This document shows, piece after piece, positions 22,126-34,200 of a stretch of 64,000 bases of DNA (position 1 is the stretch's first letter; each line of letters opens with the position of its first letter). The stretch comes from Pomacea canaliculata. Its lineage: Eukaryota > Mollusca > Gastropoda > Architaenioglossa > Ampullariidae. A program made the translations under genes and the position numbers. Where the stretch lies: the NCBI RefSeq assembly GCF_003073045.1, contig NC_037590.1, positions 21,416,449 to 21,480,448 of the forward strand, written 5' to 3'. The notes beneath the pieces were generated by a model. That model had not been told where the DNA came from and made no database searches. It saw only the letters and a list, made by a program, of their open reading frames with translations.

Positions 22126-25100
22126 TATAATCTAGATTACGCATGCACTAAATTTACTTGGAAACTGTGTTGTCGTCATCATATCGTGTGTTCTACGAAC
22201 AAGAAACTAAACTACCAGACGTGTTACGTCATATCCGCAGTTTCCTAAGATGGCAGTTTAGGCGTAACCGTCCTGAGCTTTTGGTCTGGTAAGCGGTAAT
22301 GTAATAGCGGTTTTTTTTTTAATTTGTTTGCTAAGACAAAATAGTATACAAGCATTTAATGTTTTGCAGCTTGTGGCAATTATTATTTGGTGTTGCTATC
22401 ATGGAAAAAAACCGTTAGAACGATACCGTTTCCGAAAACGCTGAATAGATCTGCTTAGATCTTGTACGACTGTTGAATGTAGCGTCCTGATGCATTCGTA
22501 AAGGTAGCCACTAGGGAGCGATAAACGCATTTTGAGTATCTGCGATTTTTGTTCCTTGCTTAATTCAGTGGGTATTTGCTGTTGCCGTTAACTTTGTTGA
22601 TGTTTCGTTTGATTAGATGTTGCATATTTCATTCTTTTAGATCTTCAAAGTATACAAATCCTTTAATATAAATTATAATATAAAACATGTAGCCCATTAC
22701 TGATTCAGACTGTAGTCCATTTCATTATTAGGAGCGGAGAATAAATTTAAAGCGTATGATTGTCTCCTCTTTTGTCCCCCACCCCTCTCTCACTCTTTTT
22801 CCCCTTCCCCACATTCTCATTCTCACTCACAAATGCATGCGTGCACGTTATTTAGAGGATTTGGTTTCAACTGTCAAATCTGCTGTTAGAGCTTGTGAAT
22901 GCGGAATTTGTGTGCAGAAGCGAATTCTAAAAGAGCACAAAATGGCATGTATTTACCAGTTGGAACTTCGAAAGTAAGGGTTGATCGAAACGCTGAAACT
23001 TTTTATCTAAACTGCTATTTTATCAGAAAAATAGCCTGACCATCCTCTCTTGCACGTTTAAGCTGCCTGTTATCAATCGATAAGAGGCTGTGGTTGCCGA
23101 AAGTAGGAGTATTCCCTTATAATCTAGCTGTTGAGTCTGTTAATACTCGTTATAAACCCACATTAGCTGAACTAATCTACTTAGTCTATGCTCCCACTTG
23201 AATAATCCATTTCCTTGTTGCTTCAAACATGCTGTTAAAACATGGCATGACAGATGGAATATGTTGCTTAAAGGTTCGGACAAACGACAAACCAAAAACA
23301 GTTGGACAAACCTGTTTTTCGAAACAGCGGTTTGTCAAGCTCGCTTGCCAGCTGTTTCACAAAGCGGTTTTGGGGACTGCTAGTCACAGTGAACGTTCAA
23401 GTACGCCATTTGGGAAACCGTGTGGACGACTCGTGTATCCGACTGGCCTTCCTTAAGCTTTGAAATCCCTCAACACAACGTCGCAGCTTCAACCGCTGTT
23501 TGTTTGATGACAACTTGGTTTTGCAGATACTTCAAGATTTTAATTAATGGGTTTTTGTGTGAGCGTTCTTGCATACGTTCGCGCACGCACGTGCATGTGT
23601 GCGCGCGCGAGAGAGAGAGAGGGGAGGAGATCGAGGGGTAAGGGCACGGTTAGCTTGATAGGAAAGGTGATGGATTTGCACCACGGACGTCTATAAATAC
23701 AAGTCTGTGATTCGCACTATTGGTGAAAGGGGTAATAAAACAGGGACGAACCAAAAAAACCCAGAGAAAACTCTCGACGGTCAGCTCTGTGAACAGGTGT
23801 CACAACTAGATCTTTTTAAAAAAAAATGAGGTATAGAATAGTTGTGCAGATAAAGCTTTCGATTATGATACTAGTTGTGCCTGAATCACAGCCCTACAGA
23901 TTTTTAGGCAGTTTCGGACCCCGCTCTCTGCCCCTCCCGGCCTTTTCTTCTTGGACAGTTGTTTCTGGTCAGTGTTCATCAGATGGTTTTCAAACTCCAT
24001 ATGAAAGAATAAGAAGCCGCGGTCCGAACGGCGGTGAATGCCACGACGGACAGAACATACTCCCGGATTCACCATGAGAGCAAGAGTAACAAGAAGTCAC
24101 TCACCAACCCCTTTGCTTACAAGGTAGGGTACGATATAATAAATCCACAAGAGTGCGATGGGGGTCCAGGGGGTCAAGGGGAATGAAACAAATGCATTAA
24201 TCAAAAACACGCAATTTTTTTTGTTGTTTTTTTAGTCGCATTGATTTAAAAACTCTGAATGTGATTAAAATGATTGAAGAAAGTTTATCTTATTCTTAGT
24301 ATTACATAATTTGTTGTGATTATGATAACCGGCTGAGTCATTTTTTAAATGAGTTTTGTTTCTTCTTGTGCTGCTCATTAATATGTTGTGATGCTACCAC
24401 AGGTACGTGTACGCGCATGTGTGCGCCACCCCGTTTTGTTTTGTTTTGTTTTTTTCCCCTTAATGTGCGAGTGCTTACGTACGTCGCTCTCTATCAAATG
24501 GTGGCCCCCTCGATATAGTCGCCCTCTTGGAATGCGAATGTACCTTACATGACGGTACGAAGACATTTATACTTCACACTACCCTCCATTCCCCGCCCTC
24601 GTTTGCGTTGTCCCCACTGCAATTTCATATATAATTAGGACGTCTCCATAGTAAGTGTAATTTACTACAGTTAATGCTACAGTTGAGTGCGCGTTATGTT
24701 GCCCAGCCACATGTGGTTCGAGAATACTTAGCTGCATAGGAGTTTCCCAGAGAGGAGAAATACTTAAAAAGACATTTAAGAGAATTAATCCCCCCCCCCC
24801 CCCAAAAAAAAAAAAAAAAATCATCGACTCGTACATTTAAATAATTAATTCACATGCCGTGTAAACAAAATACAAAATAGGTGTGTTTAAATGTTTAAAA
24901 AAATCCGTTTCTACTTCTACTAGTCAACCTCCTTCCACCTCCTCCCACCCCTCTCTAAACCCTTCCCTCCCTTACATACACGCGCGCACACACGCACACA
25001 CCGAGGTTTATTTTATAGTCTCCATCATCTCGACAGTCTCCACCCAAACTGAAAGTGTGGGCGAGTTGCACAGGTGTGTTGACGAGCTAAAAATACCAGC

Positions 25101-25245
25101 CAATAGGAAGTAGAGTTTCATCGGCGTTTGAAGCATGGCTTCGTTGGACGACTGAGTGCTTATATTCGGTTGTTTATTGTTGCCGTTTGTGTTTCACGCT
25201 GATCGTAATATCGCTACAAAATGCACTTGTTTTAAAGTTGCTGTT
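22126..25245. other. SUN upstream region, no gene recognised
   Basis: No protein motif found. It includes a GA/GC-rich simple repeat near 23590-23630, a run of C followed by a run of A at about 24790-24821, and a CA-type repeat near 24980-25000. The right end must hold the SUN promoter and 5' UTR. There is a short upstream frame starting at the ATG of CATGGCTTCG near 25135 that stops after six codons. A YY1-like AAGATGGC occurs near 22247. Neither is proof of promoter position. Confidence 0.4.
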
Positions 25246-28200
25246 ATGTGTAGTGTTATGGCATCAACATCAGTAAAAAAGAAACAAGCCAGCAAATGGC
25301 ATTCAGTTGCTAATGTGTCCTTGTCGCGATCATCACCGAGTGCGTAAGTGCAGTTAGTGGAGTTTCCATAAGAGCTTAATCTGCGAATATATTTGACCTA
25401 CATTAAGCGCGGCCTTAGTTTAAATTCAAGTTTATTTTCCGAAATGTTCAGGAAACAGAAGCTATTTAAGCATTCAGATTGATCTTTTCCATGAATATAA
25501 TAACAGACATAGCTCGAGAAAGGCTTGACAGATGAAATAAAGCTAAACGATACAAAATTATCGATCGTTCATATTTATTTAGTTGCTAGTATGTTATTAT
25601 GGGCATTTATTACATGCCAACCACTTTCATTTCGTCTCTGGTGCAGAAATTGAATGATAATTTATAATATTCAAATGACGGTTCTATGGATAAAGATAGT
25701 ATAGGTTGTTGTTCTTCTATTGTACAATGACTGTAAGCTAAAAATAAATAACCGGTCGAAAAGATTCTCTGATATTGTATGCACTATTGCTTACCATTTT
25801 CTGCTTTGACTCAGCGAAAGGAGAGAAGGGAGTTTTAGGTGGTGTATTAGCTACTTTTATGTATACTTACGATTTCTTTAAGCATTGAAAATTATATCTT
25901 TGTAAAGGATATATTTAAGTTAATAAAGATTTATTGTGTCTCAGTGACAGTAGATTTTTACATAAAACTTTAATTTTTCTTAATTGTGCCAGCACCCTTT
26001 GAAAAATAGATAGGTGAAAACAGTTGATTTTTTAAAAGCCTAGTGTTCATTGAAACAGTAAACAACAGTTATTTTTATCATGTCCATACCATAACATAGA
26101 GGGAGAAGATTATCACTTTTTTTTTCTGCCACTTTTACCATAATAAGCTAGATATTCATCACTGCACGGCCAATGTGTGTCAAAGTTAAAGTCAAATCAT
26201 AATCTACCCGAAAATTATTTATTAAATACAAGGCCAACACCTCAACCCCTTCTCTAAATTAAAACTTTGAAAAGATAATTAGAATAATACTCATTACTGT
26301 AAGCAAAAAAATATTAATACAATTGGTATTATTGAATTAGAACTGAATGTAAAACTTTTGTTGTGAAGAACATTTAGAAAAGACCTAGTTCAACGTAAAC
26401 TAACAAATATTTACTGTATATATTTTGCAGATGTCTGTAGATCATTTATTTTTATTTGCAGACATAGTGTCACTTTGGAGACAAAGAAAAGAGTTGTCCA
26501 ACGCCTCTTTAATTATTCCAGCAGATCTCTCGGCAATTGTGACGAGCTTAGTCAAAATGAAAGTTTTGATGTGTAAGTAATATTTATGATATAATGCAGC
26601 TGTGACAATTTTTTTTTGGCTTGGAATTTAATTGTTATTTTTAAATTTGTTGAAGTAGCAGTTGTGCAAGAAGATGCACTTATCTGGTGACACCTGGCAA
26701 CTTTTCCTTCATCTGTTATATGATATTTAATTTTAGATGTAATAACTATACTGCTTTGTGAAAACACTTAGAGATTTTAATAACCAATGCTGTCCTTTGA
26801 GCAAAATACAGTAATCCCTTGCCACTTTGCGCCTCACCTTACAGAGCTTCACTATTTCGCAGGTTTTTATAAGAAATTAATGGGAAAAATGATTTGCGGA
26901 TTTTCTGCGAAATTCCATCTTTGGAAAATGTATATATTTTATAAATGTTTAGATGGAAAAAACCCTAAAGTGTATAAAAATATATTACTAATATTAATTC
27001 TAACAATAAAAATATTATAAATGATAAAATTAATATGAATTTCAGTAAATAGTGCGTGTATTTACTCTGAAACGGGAACCAGCATTGCTTACCTGAGACG
27101 TTACGCTCCTGCTCACAATTGTAAACAACAGTGTGGGAATGGTTATTAAGGAAATGGAAAAGGTTTATGTAGCGTAAAAGTATGGGAGCAGGTTTATAAA
27201 GTCTTTATGTAATGTATAAATACATAAATAAATATACCATTTCTATTTCGCGGATTTTCGGTTATCGCAGGTGGTTCTGGAACACATCTGCTGCGATAAA
27301 CGAAGGATTACTGTATATGTAGCAAATACTGCTTGAGCCATCTTGCCGAAAGAAGTCTTCAATGAATAAAATATGAACTTTCCTTTAAAATATTGTAAAA
27401 GAAATGCCATGAAATATTTATCCCCTGCTTTGAATATTCATTTAGCAAATAGTTTTTCCTTTTTTATTTCTTAAAACTCATTCTTGGGTATAAAATATTT
27501 GCAACCAACTTGTGTCCAACATTATCTGATATTTTGTGTTCTTGGTCACATAGATTCTTTAGTTAGATTTTACATAGGATAAATAGGATATACTACCATC
27601 TTTGAAATCTAAATAAAACTGAAAATCGTCTAAGTAAAATTCATCATTACTTCATCATCATTCTTGTCATCTTAATTGATGAAGCAAAAAAAAAACTGTA
27701 GAGCTGCTATATGCTAACATGTGTACTAACAAGACATATTTAAGTTTCACCTTTCTATGTCTGTAGCTTACCAAAGACTGATTACACATATGCCAGAACG
27801 TGAGTTTTTTTATTCTTTTTCAGTAATTTCACAATTAGAAAGTGGTGAAAACATAACCAAGGTTATATTCCAATCGTTATGTCAATTTTCCATAAGTGCA
27901 CTCCGAGTTTATCTTCAACAGAAGTGTGATTCTCTCGGAAAGGAATTATTATTATTGTTGATTTATTTTTGTTTTGCAACACAACATGCAGTGACAACTG
28001 ATATGTTTACAAAAACTCCACCTCCACCTTGAACAGTTTAACATAATTAAATATAAGTGTCACCGCAATAAATAATATATAAATGATATATTTAAAAATT
28101 GTATCTTTATCTTTTTAATGTTGGCTCATTTTCTAACCTTGTCCATACCTTTTTTTAAAACTAGAAGATTTTAATAAAATAAAAACTCTTATTGGAATAT

Positions 28201-31200
28201 ATGTTTTTTGGAATTTCTGTTGACAATGCTTATTGTACAGGGGGAGCTACAGTCCTAGGCTCTTACGGAAAACATATGTAAGTCCAAATATGTCCAGACG
28301 TAGGCTTCATGGTGAAGTGACACCTCCCATAAGCATGCTGGAGGATTCTGATTCAGATCTGGAAGTGGATGGTACTACTGTTACAGACAAAGAAGCTGTA
28401 GATCAAGTGAGAACTACAGAGATCAGTGTGAATGACAGCTTAAATCATTATTTTTTGGTGCAAACGGAACAGCACAATGAAGACAGTGATATTGGTTCTG
28501 ATGACATGGACTCTAATGAAGTGAGCTATAATTCATACTTGAATGGCAAACATCAGTCTGATAAGAAGAATAAATTGCTGCATCTGTCCAAAGAATCAAG
28601 AGGTATGTGCTCCATGGGAAAGGGTAAATTAATGATTCTTTATTTAGCCTGTTACTTTACTTATGCACCGTCTTGAGTTCTAACGATTGTTGAACATATC
28701 TTAGGGTTAATAACAGTTTATCCTGTGCTGAATGTATGACACAATAACTGATAAGAAAAAATAACATTTTAAAAAAACCTTCTGGATACAGGTCTTGATT
28801 CCAGAGGCTTTGATGGAATGATCCTAAGATCAGGCAATCACTTGAGAGGTGTAAAGAATTTCTTAGCTGGTAATAGACGCAACAGCACCTCGACTCTCAG
28901 CAGTACCACAGTCAACACGCTAATCACTTCAAAAGAGACTCGCACCAGTTGCTCGGCTGCAAACGTGCTTGAGAAGCAGCAGATGGATAATGGCTTTCTG
29001 GCGTATAGAAATGCCAGCAAAACTGTTTTAGAGGTGGATAATCAAGAAACCAATATCAACAACAGTGCAGGATTTAAAAAGCGAAATGCAAGGTGTGTCA
29101 TGTGTACCTTTGGTTATGCCTCTTCACGTATTTTAATGTTGGATGATAATTTTGGAATTCTTGATTATTTCTTTCTCGAAAGTTAAAAAAAAAAATTTCT
29201 TTAAACTAATTGCTAGGCCTAGCAAAAAGCATATTAGTAAAATAGTGTCTGCCAAATTTTGTTTTATATGAAGGTATGTAATGTTTATAAACTTTAAACA
29301 AAAGATTATATTTGATGATGCAAAAAAATAATCTATCCAATATTGACATAGATATGTTAAAGCTTTATTTTATTTTACTATCTGCTCATTTGTTACATGA
29401 TTTAACTAGGTCCACTGCAGAAAAAAGGCGTCTACGGAATTCATCATCTTCTAGAGAAGACTTGCTTGAGCGAAATGAACACAAACGCGTGTCTGATGAA
29501 TATGAATCTGAAAAACGAGGTCACCGCATAAGGCACATGTATGGTAAATAAAAGAAACCTTATTTTAGGAAGGGAGTTTAGTCTTGTCTGTTACACTATG
29601 CCAAAAGTTTGCTTTTATTTTTCTTTTTACCAAGAGATCATAACCAGTTACATACTAGCCAAATTTTGCATATTATCTGCCTTATATAACGTCAGTTCAG
29701 CTGGTTGCCTCAAGAGACACAAAAATTTATCTGTAGCTAGATCCTGTCATGGTAATTTCAAGATTACAGATGCAGTGAATCTTGCAAAGTGCAGTGCCTC
29801 TTACCATCTAACACTGGCCAAATGAAGATGCTTTCTGTCAGTGTCAGCTTTTATTAAAAATTTTTATTATTATCCTCCAGACATGGACGGCTTGTCATAA
29901 GCAGATTTTATTATAAATGCAAAATTTGTAAAGCGCATACTCACATTCTTAAGGCTCTTAGTGCTTAAGAATAAGAACGAAACATGGATAGCATACGAGG
30001 GACAGGAACACAAACAAATGACATATTAGCTATAAAAGAATAAACAACCGTACTAAACAAAGAATAAAATCAAATACAGAAAACACAAAGAGGAACCAAA
30101 GAACAAGAGCTGAGAATAACATGAAAAGGAAGGGTGTGAAAAAGACTAGCATTATGGGAAAGGTTGTTAGGAGTAATGTTTGCGGAAGAAGTGCATTTTA
30201 AGTGGTTAAGCTTCATTCTTAAGGGGCTTAACTTGATTATAAATCCACTTAATTGGTGGACACCCACTGGCCAAGTGTGGACCATGAGTGCTGATACCCA
30301 ATCTTATAGTTTGGACGGTTAAATATAGTGCAGGTTGCTTATATAAATCCGATTGTGCTTTCAACATATATCATTCAGTCTTCCTACCATTTGCATTCAT
30401 GCCAAGAAGTTTGGCGAGTTGACATAATGGTGTCACATACATAGAAATGCAGAATTTGACAATCAGACAATAGCTAGATTGTTATATTATGAGGTACTTT
30501 AAGTAGTAGAAAGTTAGGTTTTTACACCTCAGTCTTTATAAGCACAGATGCTAGATACTCTGAACATTGCCATAAGTCAAAAGTAAGAGCTCTTAGAAGT
30601 AACTCTTGCAATATGTTACTGTTGTTTGAAAGATATTTAAACTGTAGAAATAGATACTTCTGTTTGAAGTAAAATATTAAACAATTTTTCTTTATAGGTT
30701 TGGACTCAGATAATGAACTTTCTGGTGAGTTTTTTTATCTTCCACTAACTTATTCCTGACCTTGTTAAATGCAAATATATATCACAGTGAGAAATAAGTA
30801 CCAGTTACTAAATCTTGCTAAAAGCAGTACTGAAAGTAGAAAATGGTTTCATAGGTTTTCTTGCATATTATGTTACTAAAATGAGAGAGATATAGACCAC
30901 CAGAAGAATAATTCTTTCCCTTTCTCCACTTTACTCCTGTCTCTGCATTCTTTCACGTTCATGGCAATGTTCCCTCTGTGTTTATGTATATTTGCCTGAT
31001 GATGATGCTTGTCTCAGTCATTATTACCAGTCTCTTGTAAAGTGCAATGAGCTTGCATCTGTATAGGGAAATGTGCTATATTGCATTGAAATTGTATGAC
31101 AAAATCTTGCTAAAAGCAGAATTGAAAGTCAAAGTTTTCATGTTCTTTCTTGCATATTGATTATTCTACTGAAATGAGAAATAGTGTAAGACTACCTGAA

Positions 31201-34200
31201 GAACCTATAAACCACCCATAGAAATTTGCATTTTTCAAGTGGGATTAATTCATTAAAGATCAGCTGTTTTTATGTGAAATAAACAGTATTTGTGGTCTGA
31301 TAAATAGTTCCTGCAGTATTTGTTGGTTTCAGATTCTGACTTATACTCTCAAAGACCATCAGAAATGCATTCTCACAACACATCCAGAAATACAGCCAGA
31401 GATTGGAGGACTTTCTTTGGACTAGAAGCCTTGATGTGTGAGTTTGATAATATTTGCTTTTATGCAGATCTTTTGCTTTCAGCTGTATTTCTTTTCTGGC
31501 AGTTTTCATTATATCTCTGGGCTGCGGCTGTTTGCCAAGACAAACTTGTAGCTTCTTGCAAAGTTGTAGGCCTGCAGGTCTCAGCCAGTCATTTAACAGA
31601 TTAATATCCAAAACTGCAATGAGACTCTTAAAAGTCAGCGATGGACTTGCAATAAATTTGTTACTTAGTTACTTTTTATTTCTCTCATTTTTGACAAAAG
31701 TTCTTGATCTCCACTTCCCATGACTTAAAGCTTGTAAACTGAAAACAGCAGAGCTTTTGTACCTCCATCAGCACAAGAGTTCACATTTTCTGCTCATCGT
31801 CTTGATGTTACTAGTTAAACTGGAGGCCAATTTGTGCTCTGGCCTTGTTCTAGAAGTTAATGTGGAAAAATTTGCCAGAAGAGGAAAAGACATAACTGCT
31901 TGTCAGGAATTGTTTTGGCTGTGGAGCAGCTTCATATCTGGCCAAGACAAAATAATGCTTGGGATGTTCATTTGAATATAGATGGTTAGGCTGAGCTGAA
32001 AATGACACTGGGACATTAAAGAATTTCTTACTGAACTTTACTGCTTAATTCTGACGGCTTTTGCATTAATGTGGAGTGACCAAAGATTGCAGGACAACAG
32101 TAGTCACATAAAGTCTGTTAATTTGTGTTGACCTTTGTAAGTTAATATTTTCTAGGTATATTAACTCTCAGTGAAACTCTTTAGTGAAACTTTAATCAAC
32201 AGCTTCTTAGAGCTCATAATGGGGTTACTTTAACAAATACCAAAAACAGAGGCAAGACTTCCCATAACTGAGCAATTAGAAGTGGGAAGTAAGGAACGAC
32301 CCTGTAGGTGGTGCTAAGAGAGGACAAGGACACATTCTGTCTTTCTGTGTCTTTTCTCTCTCTACCTCTTGTATCAGACAAACACATGCATAGGCTTGAA
32401 AAGAGCAGGCTGGAATAAGTAAGCTAGTGAAGAAATTACTAAAGCAAGTAAATTGTCTCTCTTCTTTTGGATGGAGTTATGGGAGTAGATTCCACTTTTT
32501 TGCATACATCTTTGGAATACATTATAAGAGGCAATATTTATGCAGAAAAAGTCTAAATTCATTGCCACAAATATCAGGCTTGTTGAAAGTAAAAATGAAA
32601 TTATTTCTTTGTCAAAGTTTTTTCTCTGTTGGGTATGCAGATGTTAAGGATTAATGCCACTGCATTGTCAATGTGTCTATAAAGCTGAAGACACAAATGT
32701 TAGAGAGAACTTTATATGTGTTATAGCAAATTAATTTTCTGAGGAATTTCTTAAGTTTAAGTGACAGTTGGTTTTTTTTAAAATAATGGCATAAAAAATA
32801 AATGTTTAAAAGAAAATATTGAAAACAAGATGTTGCCATCTTAGTACAGAATGTAAAGGTGCAATATTGTGTTGAAGAGAAATCTTGTATTTCAGATCTC
32901 CTGTCAAGCTTTCCACCAGCAAGAATGGGACATGCAATGGCAACTGGGATTCTTGGTAGGGTGGGAATGCCCGCATTTAGGTTTGGCACATTTGGATCTA
33001 GATGGATGATGAGGAAAATCACTGCTGTTGCATCTTACTTTCTTCTTCTAGATTCATGGCTTCTTAGCAGGTGCGTCAAAACATTGTATTACTGTTATGC
33101 TGCACTCCTTTCAGATGTTAGTTATCCTTAATTAGAGGGAACAGTATCAGCCAGCATCATATCTTTGCATTGTTTTTAGCTTCACTCATTCCAGTCAGGC
33201 ATATTCCTTGTCATGTTTGGTAAGACTGTAAATATAAAAATAAAAATAACTTTATTATACTGAGGTAAAACTTTAAAAAAATTGTTTTCACACTATCATC
33301 GATTTTTTGGTCATATAATTATTAAATATTAAGTGAGATAAAGGTAGGGGAAAAAAAAGGGGTGTTCACATTGTTGAGTTTTGTAAAAGATTGCCGCCTC
33401 GATATTTTCATTATCACTGACATGGCTTAAACAGCAGGGTGATGACAGTGTGGGCGTTGATCTAACTCCAATGGGGTACTGCCTGAAATCGTTCCCCTGT
33501 CCTACACGTGGAGCTGCCATTTCTATTATCGACAAAGCATCACTTGCTAAATACCTGTCTTTTACTGCTGATTTATCATTCCCACATACATCTTTTGAAT
33601 GTATACAAGTCTCTTTTACGGCTCCTTATTGCTCGATGCACCTGTTCTGGATCTATAGATCCCCTTCGAGTGCCAAGAACAAACTCTTTGGACCCGCAGT
33701 GCTTCTTGGAGATGTTAATGTCCATTCGGACAGCAAATCTCATCCTGACACAGTAAAAATGTCAGAATTGTAGCACATTTTTTGTCTTGTCCAGTCTCTT
33801 TTGTATCCCGTTCATAAAAGAGAAAATATCTTGGACTGGGTCATGCATCGACTTGATGACCAGTTAGTGCAGTCAGTTGATGTTTCTCAAGATCTCTCAT
33901 CTGACCATTACTGCATAATCCAACTATATCGCAAATGCCCATCATTGGTGCCAGTTTTAGACTCGGTCGTTACGCAGTGTTGATATGCTCGCATTCATCA
34001 ACGGGCGCTGAGCAACTGGACTGTGTTTTGTGTAGTGTTGTTGATGACCATGCCCCAGTGTCTCGACGTCTGATGTGACAGCCCAGATGTGCACCTTAGT
34101 ATTCTGAGATCCGTGTTGACCTGAAGCACACTTGCCAGCGAGCTGAGTGTGTTTGGCGGAAGACTGGACTCACAATCCACAAAGAGACTTATAATACCAC

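Noticed and set aside
22756-22977. Plus-strand 73-residue frame with a cysteine-rich stretch (ACECGICVQK)
   Set aside because: No known domain, no supporting splice sites or neighbouring exons, and the N-terminal half is low-complexity Ser/Pro/Leu.
23590-23630. Possible regulatory (GC/GA) tract upstream of SUN
   Set aside because: Looks like an ordinary simple repeat; no motif support.
31270-31611. 113-residue minus-strand frame overlapping SUN exon 7
   Set aside because: Antisense to a phase-consistent coding exon and without recognisable motifs.
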